The notes: generated from the sequence alone by a model not told the origin. DNA of 64,000 nucleotides from Sulfurimonas sp. HSL1-2 (GCF_039645565.1 NZ_CP147914.1:2105573-2169572); one strand, 5' to 3'. Positions 29,498 through 38,290 are shown, counted from the first letter of the stretch. Numbers and translations are program-made.

Positions 29498-30532
29498 ATG
29501 AAAAAATACAACGTAGCCGTCGTCGGCGCCAGCGGTGCCGTCGGCGAAGAGATCCTGCGCATTTTCGAAGAGATCGACTTCCCCCTGGCCAAACTCGTAC
29601 CGATGGCCAGCAGCCGCAGTGCCGGCAATACCGTCGAATTCAACGGCAACGAACTGGTCATCAAGGAGCTGACAGAGACCGTCTTTGACGAAGAGGAGAT
29701 CGAGATCGCCCTCTTCAGTGCCGGCGGTTCCGTTTCGGCCAAATTCGCTCCCTTCGCCGCCGCGGCCGGTGCCGTTGTCATCGACAACACCAGCCACTAC
29801 CGGATGGACGAAGAGGTTCCGCTCGTTGTCCCGGAGGTCAACCCCGAAGATATCCGCGACTGGAAGAAAAAAGGGATCATCGCGAACCCGAACTGTTCGA
29901 CCATCCAGATGGTACAGGCTCTCAAGCCTCTCGACGACGCTTTCGACCTGGTGCGCGTTGATGTCAGTACCTACCAGGCGACTTCGGGGGCCGGCAAATC
30001 GGCCATGGAAGAGCTTGTCCAGCAGATGCAGGACTTCTTCGCCTTCCGCCTCGGCGAGAGTGAACACAACAAGTTCCCGCACCAGATCGCTTTGAACCTC
30101 ATTCCGCAGATCGATGTCTTTACCGACAGCGGCTATACGAAAGAGGAGCTCAAAATGGTCAACGAGACGAAGAAGATCATGCACAAAGGGATCGAACTGA
30201 GCGCCACCTGCGTTCGCGTCCCGGTCCTGCGCGGCCACTCCGAAGCGATCACGATGACATTCGACAGCGCCGTCGACGCCGCCGAAGCACGCGAGATCCT
30301 CTCCAAGGCCCCGAACATCATCATCCAGGACGACCCGCAAAACAGCGTCTATCCGATGCCGGCAGCCTGTGTCGACCGCAACGAGACCTTTGTCGGGCGG
30401 ATCAGAAGCGACCTCTACCGCGACAATATGCTCCACATGTGGGTCGTCGCGGACAACCTCCGCGTCGGTGCCGCGACCAATGCCGTACGTATCGCGCAGA
30501 AATGGGTAGAGATGGGGGGTGCAGATGTTTGA
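29498..30532 (+). CDS. asd: Aspartate-semialdehyde dehydrogenase
   Basis: Reduces aspartyl phosphate to the semialdehyde for lysine/diaminopimelate, threonine and methionine synthesis. NADP-binding GASGAVGEEIL at residues 10-20; catalytic Cys133 in NPNCSTIQM; RVPVLRGHSEA with the second catalytic His. Full length at 344 residues. ACGAGG lies before the ATG. It follows gyrA by 22 bp and its end overlaps the next gene. Confidence 0.96.
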   Translation: MKKYNVAVVGASGAVGEEILRIFEEIDFPLAKLVPMASSRSAGNTVEFNGNELVIKELTETVFDEEEIEIALFSAGGSVSAKFAPFAAAAGAVVIDNTSHYRMDEEVPLVVPEVNPEDIRDWKKKGIIANPNCSTIQMVQALKPLDDAFDLVRVDVSTYQATSGAGKSAMEELVQQMQDFFAFRLGESEHNKFPHQIALNLIPQIDVFTDSGYTKEELKMVNETKKIMHKGIELSATCVRVPVLRGHSEAITMTFDSAVDAAEAREILSKAPNIIIQDDPQNSVYPMPAACVDRNETFVGRIRSDLYRDNMLHMWVVADNLRVGAATNAVRIAQKWVEMGGADV

Positions 30533-31040
30533 GAAGCTGTTTGAATCCGGCCTCTGGAACAGCCGCCTTTTCACCCTCTTTGCCGTTGTCTTTTCGCTGA
30601 TCGGCGCCATTATCCTCTTTGTCGTCGCAAGCCTCGACATCTGGGGCGTGCTAGTACTGGTATGGGACGTCGTTGCGCACCACGTCCATCCCGAGCACCT
30701 GCATGAAGACGTCGTGGCGAGCATCATCGGGGCCATCGACCTCTACCTCATTGCTATCGTGCTGCTGATCTTCAGCCTCGGGGTCTACGAGCTCTTCGTC
30801 TCCAAGATCGATGCGGCCGAAGATGAGGACGGAAAAAGCTCCTCGGTGCTGCAGATCCACTCCCTGGACCAGCTCAAGGACAAGATCGCCAAGGTCATCG
30901 TCATGGTCCTGGTCGTCAACTTCTTCCAGCGTGTCCTGCACACCCAGTTCAACGGGGCGCTGGAGATGCTCTACTTCTCGGGGTCGATCCTGCTGCTGGC
31001 GCTCGCCCTCTATTTTCTGCACAAAGGCGATCAGCACTGA
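30525..31040 (+). CDS. YqhA/UPF0114-family inner-membrane protein
   Basis: A 171-residue protein with about four hydrophobic segments, matching the YqhA family by overall layout (LFTLFAVVFSLIGAIILFVV at the start, AIDLYLIAIVLLIFSLGVYELFVSK in the middle, VVNFFQRVLHTQF later). The function of the family is not established. The start is placed at ATG 30525; the frame opens six bases earlier with GTG. It overlaps the end of asd by 8 bp and lies 34 bp before hemE. Confidence 0.8.
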   Translation: MFEKLFESGLWNSRLFTLFAVVFSLIGAIILFVVASLDIWGVLVLVWDVVAHHVHPEHLHEDVVASIIGAIDLYLIAIVLLIFSLGVYELFVSKIDAAEDEDGKSSSVLQIHSLDQLKDKIAKVIVMVLVVNFFQRVLHTQFNGALEMLYFSGSILLLALALYFLHKGDQH

Positions 31041-31074
31041 TCGCCCGCAAAATCCAACACCCATAGGAATATAA

Positions 31075-32124
31075 ATGAGTAAAATTTTCGTCGATGCCTG
31101 CCTCGGAAAAGAGACACCGTATACCCCGGTCTGGATGATGCGCCAGGCGGGCCGCTACCTGCCCGAATACATGGAAGTCCGTGCCAAGGCAGGCAGCTTC
31201 CTGAATCTCTGCCACGATCCGGAAAAAGCGGCGGAAGTCACGCTCCAGCCTCTTGACATTGTCGGCGTCGACGCAGCGATACTCTTCAGCGACATCCTCG
31301 TTATTCCCGATGAAATGGGTATGGACCTCTCCTTCGTCAAAGGCGAAGGACCGAAATTCAGCGACCCCATCACCTCTCAGGCGGACGTTGACCGTCTCCT
31401 CGGCGGCGAGGAGGCAGCGGACAAGCTCACCTACGTCTACGACACGATCAAACTGCTGCGCAAACAGCTGGACGCACGCGGTGACGAGAAGGCGCTGATC
31501 GGCTTTACCGGTGCCCCGTGGACCCTGGCGACCTACATGATCGAAGGCCAGGGGACAAAGACCTACAACATCTGCAAGAAGATGATGTACTCCAACCCTG
31601 AACTGCTGCACAGCGTGCTGAAAAAAGTCACCGAAGTCGTCAAATACTACATGGAGAAACAGATCCAGAGCGGCGTCGACGTCGTGCAGATCTTCGACTC
31701 CTGGGCCGCGGCAATCGAACCGGGCAAATATGACGAGTTCTCCTGGCAGTACATGGTCGAGATCGCCGAGTACCTCAAAGAGAAGTACCCCCATATCCCG
31801 GTCATCATGTTCCCCAAAGGGATCGCGGCCTTCATCGAACGCGGACTCGTTTACGGCAACTTCGACGTCATGGGTATCGACTGGGGCACGCCGATGGCCC
31901 TGGCCAAGGAGAAACTGGGCGACAAGTACGTCCTGCAGGGCAATATGGAGCCGTGCCGCCTCTACTCCAAAGAGGCCACGACGGCGTGCATCGAAGTGAT
32001 CCAGAAGACGATGGGCGGCAAGCGCCACATCTTCAACCTCGGCCACGGCATCCTTCCCGACGTTCCCGTCGAAAACGCCATCCACTTCGTCAACGAGTGC
32101 CACCGCGTCAGCACCAAAGCCTGA
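31075..32124 (+). CDS. hemE: Uroporphyrinogen decarboxylase
   Basis: Decarboxylates uroporphyrinogen III to coproporphyrinogen III in heme synthesis. The N-terminal signature [15 protein letters not shown] has the substrate-binding arginines, and the second signature [18 protein letters not shown] is at about 141-158; the C-terminal [11 protein letters not shown] is standard. 349 residues. Heme demand fits the many c-type cytochromes in this window. Confidence 0.97.
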   Translation: MSKIFVDACLGKETPYTPVWMMRQAGRYLPEYMEVRAKAGSFLNLCHDPEKAAEVTLQPLDIVGVDAAILFSDILVIPDEMGMDLSFVKGEGPKFSDPITSQADVDRLLGGEEAADKLTYVYDTIKLLRKQLDARGDEKALIGFTGAPWTLATYMIEGQGTKTYNICKKMMYSNPELLHSVLKKVTEVVKYYMEKQIQSGVDVVQIFDSWAAAIEPGKYDEFSWQYMVEIAEYLKEKYPHIPVIMFPKGIAAFIERGLVYGNFDVMGIDWGTPMALAKEKLGDKYVLQGNMEPCRLYSKEATTACIEVIQKTMGGKRHIFNLGHGILPDVPVENAIHFVNECHRVSTKA

Positions 32125-32147
32125 CGCCTAACGTATCGGTCCAAACG

Positions 32148-33092
32148 ATGAGCGCTATCTTCGGTCCGGTCAACTCCCGCCGTTTCGGTACCTCCCTCGG
32201 TATCGACCTCTCGCCCGGTCTCAAACAGTGTAATTTCGACTGCCTCTACTGCGAGCTCGCCCCCGCCGCACCTGTCACTACACAGACACAGCGCAGCGGT
32301 GTCGATGAAATCGTTGCCGAACTGCGTAGCGCCCTGGCCGAACATCCCGGCATCGACGACATCACCGTTACCGCAAACGGCGAACCGACCCTCTACCCGG
32401 ACCTGGACGCCCTTGTCGAGCGCATCGACGCCGTCAAAGGCGATACGAAGACCCTGATTCTCACCAACAGCGCCACGCTGACCGATCCAAAGACCTTTGC
32501 CACTTTGCTCAAGTTCGACCAGGTCAAGCTCTCCCTCGATGCGGTCACCCCGGAGGTCTTCCGCAAGATCGACCGCCCGGCCGAAGGGATCGAAATCGAC
32601 GCGCTCGTCAATGCCGTCAAATCCTTTGCAAGAGAGTACCGCGGCGACCTCTACCTGGAAATCCTCTTCGTCCACGGCCTCAACGACACCGACGAAGAGA
32701 TCACTGCTCTCAATGCGGTCCTGCACGACATCCCCTGCAAACGGATCGATATCGGGACGATCGACCGGCCCCCGGCCTACCCCGTACAGGGGCTCAGTTA
32801 CGGTGAGCTTCACGAGGTTGCTTCGAAGTTCGACCCGGAGCTCCCGGTCCACATCGCCTCACGCACCCATGCCGAGTCTTGCCAGGGACGCTACAGTGAC
32901 GATGCGATCCTCAACACCCTCGACAAGCGCCCGCTAAGCATGGAAGACATCGCCCTGCTCTTCGACAATGAGAGCCAGGCGCGTTTCCGAGCCCTCGTTG
33001 AGACGGGCCGGATCGTTGCCGAAGACAGCTCGGGGATCACCTTCTACATCCCGGCCGGAAACCTCCACCGAAAACGCACCAAGAATTCTTGA
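32148..33092 (+). CDS. Radical SAM protein of unknown substrate, next to hemE
   Basis: From ATG 32148 the protein has 314 residues. The cluster cysteines are 28, 32 and 35 (CNFDCLYC), followed by a radical SAM barrel with TANGEPTLYPDL and LILTNSATL. The family is commonly annotated only as radical SAM (COG0731-like). The C-terminal 60 residues look like a small winged-helix domain (RPLSMEDIALLFDNE). The frame is open for 65 more codons inside hemE; those are out-of-frame hemE sequence. It starts 23 bp after hemE, so an operon is likely, but a role in heme synthesis is only inferred. Confidence 0.8.
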   Translation: MSAIFGPVNSRRFGTSLGIDLSPGLKQCNFDCLYCELAPAAPVTTQTQRSGVDEIVAELRSALAEHPGIDDITVTANGEPTLYPDLDALVERIDAVKGDTKTLILTNSATLTDPKTFATLLKFDQVKLSLDAVTPEVFRKIDRPAEGIEIDALVNAVKSFAREYRGDLYLEILFVHGLNDTDEEITALNAVLHDIPCKRIDIGTIDRPPAYPVQGLSYGELHEVASKFDPELPVHIASRTHAESCQGRYSDDAILNTLDKRPLSMEDIALLFDNESQARFRALVETGRIVAEDSSGITFYIPAGNLHRKRTKNS

Positions 33093-33117
33093 CTTTTCAG
33101 GAAGTTTCTTTTATAAT
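33089..33117 (+). promoter_or_regulatory. Promoter of tRNA-Asn
   Basis: TTGACT (33089-33094), a 17-bp spacer, then TATAAT (33112-33117), placing the start of transcription about 10 bases before the tRNA. The -35 box overlaps the stop codon of the preceding gene. The best sigma-70 promoter seen in the window. Confidence 0.85.
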
Positions 33118-33134
33118 TTCGGCCTCTTAACGAT

Positions 33135-33209
33135 TCCGGATTAGCTCAGCGGTAGAGTAGGTGACTGTTAATCACTTGGTCACTGGTTCGAATCCAGTAT
33201 CCGGAGCCA
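33135..33209 (+). tRNA. tRNA-Asn(GTT), CCA encoded
   Basis: 75 bases including CCA. The acceptor strands TCCGGAT and ATCCGGA pair fully. The D arm contains AGCTCAGCGGTAGAGT; the anticodon stem GGTGA/TCACT frames the loop CTGTTAA with anticodon GTT; and the T arm has GGTTCGAATCC. An integrase gene ends 78 bp downstream, so its 3' end is the likely insertion target of the island. Confidence 0.97.
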
Positions 33210-33262
33210 CTTTTTCTGTAACCCCCAAACACCGGACTTTCAAAGAAACAACTTCAAGCACT

Positions 33263-33289
33263 GTGCCCGAATTGTGCCCATAAGTGCCT
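33263..33289. repeat. Phased GTGCC repeats between tRNA-Asn and the integrase
   Basis: GTGCCC at 33263-33268, GTGCCC at 33274-33279 and GTGCCT at 33284-33289, spaced 11 and 10 bp, about one helical turn. Their position between the tRNA and the integrase stop suggests integrase or excisionase binding sites near the attachment site. Confidence 0.45.
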
Positions 33290-34352
33290 AGAGCACATCC
33301 GCCAAAAACACAGCCCTTTTCTTATCTTTCTGCTTGCGATACTTCGCGTACATCTGCAGGGTCATAGACGTGTCCGTATGCCCAAGCATATGCGAGACCC
33401 AGAGAATATCTTCCCCGTTTTCGATCATCACCGTCGCGAAGGCATGGCGCATCTGGTAGATGGTACGGTATTCAATATCAAGCTTTTCGAGCAGCTTTTT
33501 CCAGCGGGTGTCACGAATGCGCTTGATATCGTAGTAGTGCTCACCGTTCTTATTGAGAAAGACATAGGTGCCCTGCTCTCCCGTCCGCTCGTACTGCGCC
33601 CTGAGATAAGGCAGCAGCGGATCGAGGATATCAATGGTACGGATACTGCTTTGCGTCTTCGGTGTCGAGACGACACCCATCTTGATCGCCCGCTTGATGG
33701 AGATCTCTCCTCTTTCGAAATTGACATCTTCCCATCGCAGTCCGATCATCTCTCCGCTTCGCATCCCTGTAAAGAATCCCAGGGCACTGAAGGTCTGAAG
33801 ATCGCCTTCGGCGTTTTCGATGATTAGCTTCATCTCGTCCATCGTGAACGGGGCAACATCCACCTTATCGATTTTGGGAAGCTTCACTTTCGAGACCGGG
33901 TTCTTGTCGATGATCTCGTCGCGTATCGCATCCTCGAAGAAGGTGTTGAGCACCGCCCGGACATTGCGCACCCGTCGCGGCGCAAGCGTCTGAAGCAGCT
34001 CATTCTGCCACAGAGCGATATCCGAAGGCTTGATCCTGTCCAGCCGTTTCTTGCCCAAACGGGGGGCGATATGCAGACGCAGTGAGGTTGCGTAGTCATA
34101 CTTCGTCGAGGGCTTGCGGTGATGCTCGTGCAGCGCGAAGCTGACCTGGGCGTATTCGCTTACCGTCGGTATGGTTGTTTCTTTTTCAAAGAACGTTCCC
34201 GAGTTCAACTTGTAGATGATCTCGGGAAGTATTTTATTGGTCGCTAGTGCGCGATTTGCCTTGTTGTCATCCAGTCCCAAAGAGCGTCTATATCTCTTTG
34301 ATTGATGATAAAACGTTATCCACAACTTGCCGTTGCGTGTAATCAGTTTCAC
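33288..34352 (-). CDS. Tyrosine-type site-specific integrase
   Basis: A phage-type integrase of 354 residues: an N-terminal arm-binding region, a SAM-like core-binding domain (about 62-155) and the catalytic domain (about 165-345). Catalytic residues seen: Arg198 (GMRSGE), Arg302 and His303 (YQMRHAFAT), His325 (LGH) and Tyr335 (MYAKY). The position that is usually His in HxxR is Tyr299, a change found in other integrases. The GTG start at 34352 has GGAAAGGA upstream; longer readings run into the preceding gene. The gene ends next to tRNA-Asn, as for elements that insert in tRNA genes. It seems intact. Confidence 0.92.
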   Translation of the reverse strand: MKLITRNGKLWITFYHQSKRYRRSLGLDDNKANRALATNKILPEIIYKLNSGTFFEKETTIPTVSEYAQVSFALHEHHRKPSTKYDYATSLRLHIAPRLGKKRLDRIKPSDIALWQNELLQTLAPRRVRNVRAVLNTFFEDAIRDEIIDKNPVSKVKLPKIDKVDVAPFTMDEMKLIIENAEGDLQTFSALGFFTGMRSGEMIGLRWEDVNFERGEISIKRAIKMGVVSTPKTQSSIRTIDILDPLLPYLRAQYERTGEQGTYVFLNKNGEHYYDIKRIRDTRWKKLLEKLDIEYRTIYQMRHAFATVMIENGEDILWVSHMLGHTDTSMTLQMYAKYRKQKDKKRAVFLADVL

Positions 34353-34614
34353 GGTCGTCCTTTCCGACCACCCAAGAGTCAATCGCAACTCTATCAAAGA
34401 GTATTTTACCCGTTCGATTGTGAAAGTGCACTCCTTCTATGAAATGCTCATCTTTCATCTTGTAGATGCGATCCTTGGAGTAGCCAAGATATTCGGCAAC
34501 TTCTTTGACGTTCAACCACCGTTTGGTATTCGACGTCTCTAGCTTCATAGAGAGCTCGTCTATTCTTTTTAGTAGCAGTGGAATGAGGTTAATGTTTTCC
34601 AGTGACAGTTCCAT
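34288..34614 (-). CDS. Helix-turn-helix protein, excisionase/AlpA-like
   Basis: A small protein (108 residues from ATG 34614, with AGGAG seven bases upstream). The central part, WLNVKEVAEYLGYSKDRIYKM, is a MerR/excisionase-type HTH and is followed by a short wing (GKILFDRVAIDSWV). The N-terminal 35 residues are leucine-rich and may be a coiled coil. It lies directly upstream of the integrase, overlapping its start by 65 bp, which is the usual place for a recombination directionality factor or integrase regulator. The exact role is inferred from domain and context. Confidence 0.75.
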   Translation of the reverse strand: MELSLENINLIPLLLKRIDELSMKLETSNTKRWLNVKEVAEYLGYSKDRIYKMKDEHFIEGVHFHNRTGKILFDRVAIDSWVVGKDDRETDYTQRQVVDNVLSSIKEI

Positions 34615-34653
34615 TGCAGACTCCTGATTGGCGATTTTCGTCAACGAAGTAAG

Positions 34654-34764
34654 AAAAAGCCGACTTCGTGTTTCGATACAACCATTGTAAGAAGTCGCTT
34701 TTTAACCAGTGCCTAGGGATAGTTGCGTTTTGTACTTCAGACGCTTAATTATCGTTGCGTTTTG
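34654..34764. repeat. Hairpin and direct repeats upstream of the excisionase-like gene
   Basis: The 312 bp between 34614 and the next gene at 34927 contain an imperfect hairpin, AAAAAGC-C-GACTTC (34654-34667) against GAAGTCGCTTTTT (34691-34703), and an 11-bp direct repeat GTTGCGTTTTG at 34722-34732 and 34754-34764. These may be regulator or recombinase sites. The remaining sequence is AT-rich and presumably holds the divergent promoters. Confidence 0.4.
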
Positions 34765-34926
34765 CCTGGTGGTATTAGAAGACGCTCTTTTGAAACTGGT
34801 CAATGCAAAAATACCCACACTCCTTGACAAAAAAATTTTGATGGCAAATACTCTTTCAAGCCGCACGGGTTCCAAGACGACCGTCCTAGGAAAACCCAAA
34901 CCGTATGGCCTTTAGAAGGATTGATT

Positions 34927-35688
34927 ATGAACAACGAAACAGTTAAATCGAACCAAGAATTTTACTGGGCAACGACTGCTCTGGAAAAAGTCGCTATGGA
35001 GATCGTCGGTTTTCAAGCACGTATGACAATCCGGATGATCACTGATGGCAGCAATTACCATTTTCGTCTTGATATCGATGGCATCGATTCAGCCGACATG
35101 GTAAGAGCTGCACACTATCTGAATCATAAGATGAAGGTCAGAATTGCACAGAACCATGAGGCATTACTCCCCATAACGAACGAATACCTTCGTATGAATA
35201 CAGAAATGGCTGCATTTTTCATGGATGACCTTTTAGAAGACTGGTTGGCAGGTGAATTTGTAAAACATAAAGATGAGATGACACGAGAATATCGGCTCTA
35301 TAGCCGCTCGCCCTATATGATTCCGAACTGGGAGGTTTTAAATGTACCGCTTACAGAGGGAAACATTCTTGAATATCAGAAGATGGGGGATAAGGATATA
35401 GGTGCAATGATCCTGACCCCCGGACCCATCACACTGAATGATGAAATGCAAAAACTATTGAATGAGAACGTCAACTATCATGCCGGAGTACATCTCAATG
35501 AAAACTTTCGCAGGATTACATCGGTCTATTGTGCAAACGCGAGAGGAAGTGAAGATGCCGTACTGGCATCTGTTGGCAGTCGGATTCGCAGATCACTTGC
35601 AAGAGGCATTGCAATAATCTTGTTTTTTGAGAGCAAAGGGGGAAAGGTTAAGTACCGCCCTTACGCATTTGATGTGCTAGGGCTGTAG
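34927..35688 (+). CDS. Protein of unknown function in the tRNA-Asn island
   Basis: 253 residues from ATG 34927, with AGAAGGA seven bases upstream. I recognise no domain. The protein is soluble, with no signal peptide or membrane segment, mixed alpha/beta in character, and has many Met and acidic residues in the N-terminal half. A basic stretch RIRRSLARGIAIILFFES near the C-terminus ends in a hydrophobic strand. It is divergent from the integrase/HTH pair and convergent with the StbB-like gene. Base composition is clearly more AT-rich than the flanking chromosome, supporting recent transfer. Confidence 0.6.
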   Translation: MNNETVKSNQEFYWATTALEKVAMEIVGFQARMTIRMITDGSNYHFRLDIDGIDSADMVRAAHYLNHKMKVRIAQNHEALLPITNEYLRMNTEMAAFFMDDLLEDWLAGEFVKHKDEMTREYRLYSRSPYMIPNWEVLNVPLTEGNILEYQKMGDKDIGAMILTPGPITLNDEMQKLLNENVNYHAGVHLNENFRRITSVYCANARGSEDAVLASVGSRIRRSLARGIAIILFFESKGGKVKYRPYAFDVLGL

Positions 35689-35760
35689 AAAACAGGTCAT
35701 ACAACCCTGAAAATAAAGGACCTATCCTCACAAATACAGTCATCACTTGATTTACATGTC

Positions 35761-36516
35761 CTAAGAAGCATCGAAAATTTTTTCAGGGGAAGCCATTACC
35801 CAGTCAAAGATTCTCTTATTTTTCTTGTATAACCCTTTGACATTTGCACAGAGCAGGTGCAATAGTGCATATTCATTGGCTTTGACTGGGTCAGTTTCTT
35901 CTAGGGATAGCCTTGCGTAATCTTCTTTTGATTCCATGAGTGCCTTTGAGGTAAGACCTTTTTGTTCCAACTCGAAAAAAACATCTTTGTTCAAAAGGCT
36001 AAGATTGTCACTGGTATGAAAGCCTAGTGATTCTTTCAACACATAAACAAGTGCAAACTTCTTTTCAATGTCACATCCATCTTCCAGACGATTAAAAATC
36101 ACATAGACATTCGATGCAGGGACCCCAATGTCACAGATTAATGTATTCAACATTTTACAGGTGTCAAGGATATCTTTCATAGTAGGAACCACAGGGAGGA
36201 TGAGTTTATGATATGACTCGTGTACACCTGTATATCGTCTCATTTCACGCACAAATTCCGATACTTCCTTATCACTCACGTCGATTATGTAATCTTCCAC
36301 TTCACCTCTCAATAAAAGCTCTTTGTTAAGTTCCAAAAACTTGTAAGCAGGAATTCGGCGGTATGATCCGAAATATTCAGAATAATACTGGTTCCCTGTG
36401 TTTGACGTTTCTACTTCAAACATATGAGCCTTTGGCATATTGGCACCAAGAATCTCTCGTGCAATCATTGACTTGCCAGAGCTTCCAATTGAATTTAGAA
36501 GAACATTAACCATCAT
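35761..36516 (-). CDS. P-loop ATPase, StbB/ParA-like
   Basis: 251 residues beginning with a P-loop at once: NSIGSSGKSMIAR (residues 8-20, Walker A GSSGKS). A short IIDVSDKEVSEFVREM segment could supply Walker B, and VIFNRLED resembles the late strand with Asn of ParA/MinD-type enzymes. The layout fits the StbB branch found on conjugative plasmids and integrative elements (stable inheritance). AAGGAG precedes the tandem ATG ATG. The small gene at 36661 lies just upstream on the same strand, as in two-gene partition cassettes. Family assignment is from motif reading only. Confidence 0.55.
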   Translation of the reverse strand: MMVNVLLNSIGSSGKSMIAREILGANMPKAHMFEVETSNTGNQYYSEYFGSYRRIPAYKFLELNKELLLRGEVEDYIIDVSDKEVSEFVREMRRYTGVHESYHKLILPVVPTMKDILDTCKMLNTLICDIGVPASNVYVIFNRLEDGCDIEKKFALVYVLKESLGFHTSDNLSLLNKDVFFELEQKGLTSKALMESKEDYARLSLEETDPVKANEYALLHLLCANVKGLYKKNKRIFDWVMASPEKIFDAS

Positions 36517-36660
36517 TTGCTCCTTCGAAAAATATGTATCATCCCGTATTTAGCCATGACACTCTTTACTTTAAAACCTGGTCATCTCCTAACTCTTCAA
36601 GTGTATGGATCAGAACAAGTGTAAATCATTTCCACTTTGGGGGATCGAATTGCATTGTAG

Positions 36661-36933
36661 CTAACTACCCCGACGTTTTTTTATCCCCCCATTTTTTGAT
36701 TTTTCATACATCTTTTCAACAACGACAATCGGTTGAAATACATTGATTTTCAGCTTTGCACCATGTTCAGAGACTTTTACATACCATGGCAGATGCTTTT
36801 TATACTCCTTCAGCATAAGAGGGTTTTGATAGCTGAGAATTTCAAATAACTGTTCTTTAGTCTCGATTGTGACCGAACCATAAAGCTGGTTGATTGCTGG
36901 AAGTTTGAATGGTTTCATAGGGCAATTATGCAT
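36661..36933 (-). CDS. Small protein upstream of the StbB-like gene
   Basis: 90 residues, or 85 if the internal ATG at 36918 (MKPFKLP) is used; neither has a clear ribosome site. The middle reads as an alpha/beta fold and the C-terminus is very basic (KMYEKSKNGGIKKRRGS), which suggests nucleic-acid binding. No family recognised. The 144 bp between it and the StbB-like gene contain nothing identifiable. Partner or adaptor for the ATPase is a guess from position. Confidence 0.4.
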   Translation of the reverse strand: MHNCPMKPFKLPAINQLYGSVTIETKEQLFEILSYQNPLMLKEYKKHLPWYVKVSEHGAKLKINVFQPIVVVEKMYEKSKNGGIKKRRGS

Positions 36934-37027
36934 GAATCTATAGCATGGGCATTAAAATATTACATACATGACTTTCCACTCTTTGCTACAATGAATGCTA
37001 ATCATGCAATGGCTAAAGGAGCGCTCA

Positions 37028-37945
37028 ATGCAAACAAAAAAGATTAAAGTAGCATTCCTGTTTAGCATTTTGATATTTACGAACTTGGTATTTGCAGATG
37101 TCAACGCTTCTACATTCAATGTCAAATGGATCGGATATTCGAGTAGTCGTGATAACGAGGGAATTGCGAAGTTAATGTCCGAAGGACATAGGGATGTTGT
37201 TTTCATTCAAGAGGTTGTTTCGCCACCTACTGATATCAATATTACAGGAGAACCAGGCTGGGCCATCAGTGGAGATGCAGAGTCAGCAGCTTTTTTTGAT
37301 GCGATGCAGCAGCAGGGGTACGATTACGCACTATCAGAAGAAGATACCGGCACTGGTGACAGTATTCATTCCAACTCCGCCTCAACGGAATGGTTTGTCG
37401 CATTTTACAAACAAGACAAGCTTACATTGATCGATAAGGGATATCTAGCCGAAGATCGTAGCAATAATGATGATTATGAACGCGTCCCATACTATTTTAC
37501 ATTCAAAGATAAGAGTGGGATGGATTTTACTGTCATCTCAACCCACTTGAATCCCGGTAGCAGCAATGCAGATACTGACCGCCGCTATCACGAGTTGAGT
37601 TCTATTGTCTCTTGGGTGTTTAAACAAGCTTCCATGGGGTCAGAGAGGGACTTCATTATTGTGGGCGATATGAATGTATATGACTGTGATGTATTGGACC
37701 GAAGAGTTGATGCATTATTTTCACGTGCTAATCGTGAATGCCTAAACTCCAATTTGAAAAAATCAGAGCCATACGATCAAGTCTTGTACATCAAGAACTA
37801 TACACGAATCGACAATTATGAGGTGCTTGATCTTTACGAAATATTTGAGCTCCCTACTTCTACTCCAAACGATGAAGTGAATGCAAAATACAGCGATCAT
37901 CACCCAATCTTTTTCACTATTATTGGTAATGGAGACGATGATTAA
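37028..37945 (+). CDS. Secreted endonuclease/exonuclease/phosphatase (DNase-I-like) family protein
   Basis: 305 residues from ATG 37028 (AAAGGA eight bases upstream). A signal peptide spans about residues 1-23 (hydrophobic core LFSILIFTNLVF, then ADVN). The EEP catalytic set is present in order: Asn31 (TFNVKW), Glu62 (FIQEV), His174 (ISTHLNP), Asp215 and Asn217 (VGDMNV), and Asp291/His292 (SDHHPIFF). This indicates a metal-dependent phosphodiesterase acting outside the cytoplasm, most likely a nuclease. AT-rich like the rest of the island. Sphingomyelinase or phosphatase activity cannot be excluded. Confidence 0.85.
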   Translation: MQTKKIKVAFLFSILIFTNLVFADVNASTFNVKWIGYSSSRDNEGIAKLMSEGHRDVVFIQEVVSPPTDINITGEPGWAISGDAESAAFFDAMQQQGYDYALSEEDTGTGDSIHSNSASTEWFVAFYKQDKLTLIDKGYLAEDRSNNDDYERVPYYFTFKDKSGMDFTVISTHLNPGSSNADTDRRYHELSSIVSWVFKQASMGSERDFIIVGDMNVYDCDVLDRRVDALFSRANRECLNSNLKKSEPYDQVLYIKNYTRIDNYEVLDLYEIFELPTSTPNDEVNAKYSDHHPIFFTIIGNGDDD

Positions 37946-37953
37946 GGGCAATA

Positions 37954-38209
37954 TGACGATAATCGTCAAAAATGCGGCTAAGGCCCTATTTTAGGGAATT
38001 TCAGAGCACCGTTGACAACTTGTCAACGGTGCCCTCTAGACTACCGATCAACACACTTTGCTTAAATTCGCTAGTCGCCACAGCCGTTTGGCCCTTAGTA
38101 TCGGCATTTGGAGCATGGTCGCCATTCGCGAAAAACATTGTGTGTGTAGATCAGGTATAGTCCCAAAATATTTTTGGGACAAATCTTAACTACTTCGCTA
38201 TCGCGAAGT
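37954..38209. repeat. Run of five hairpins downstream of the nuclease gene
   Basis: The 345 bp between the nuclease and the GAPDH-like gene contain no convincing gene but five perfect inverted repeats: TGACGAT-A-ATCGTCA (37954-37968), CCCTA-TTT-TAGGG (37984-37996), GCACCGTTGACA/TGTCAACGGTGC (38006-38032), GTCCCAAAA-TAT-TTTTGGGAC (38160-38180) and ACTTCGC-TATC-GCGAAGT (38192-38209). Some may be terminators for the convergent flanking genes; their number suggests the right end of the island or another DNA-structure function. Confidence 0.5.
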
Positions 38210-38290
38210 TATGATCAAATAGTATCAACTCTTTTGAGAAAGATGCTGCAGTCTTTTAATATACATTCGTAGAAAAGGATTCCAATCAAA

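Noticed and set aside
34702-34915. Overlapping 65-68 codon frames on both strands in the island promoter gap
   Set aside because: They cover the direct repeats and hairpin, lack ribosome sites and have no features of a protein family.
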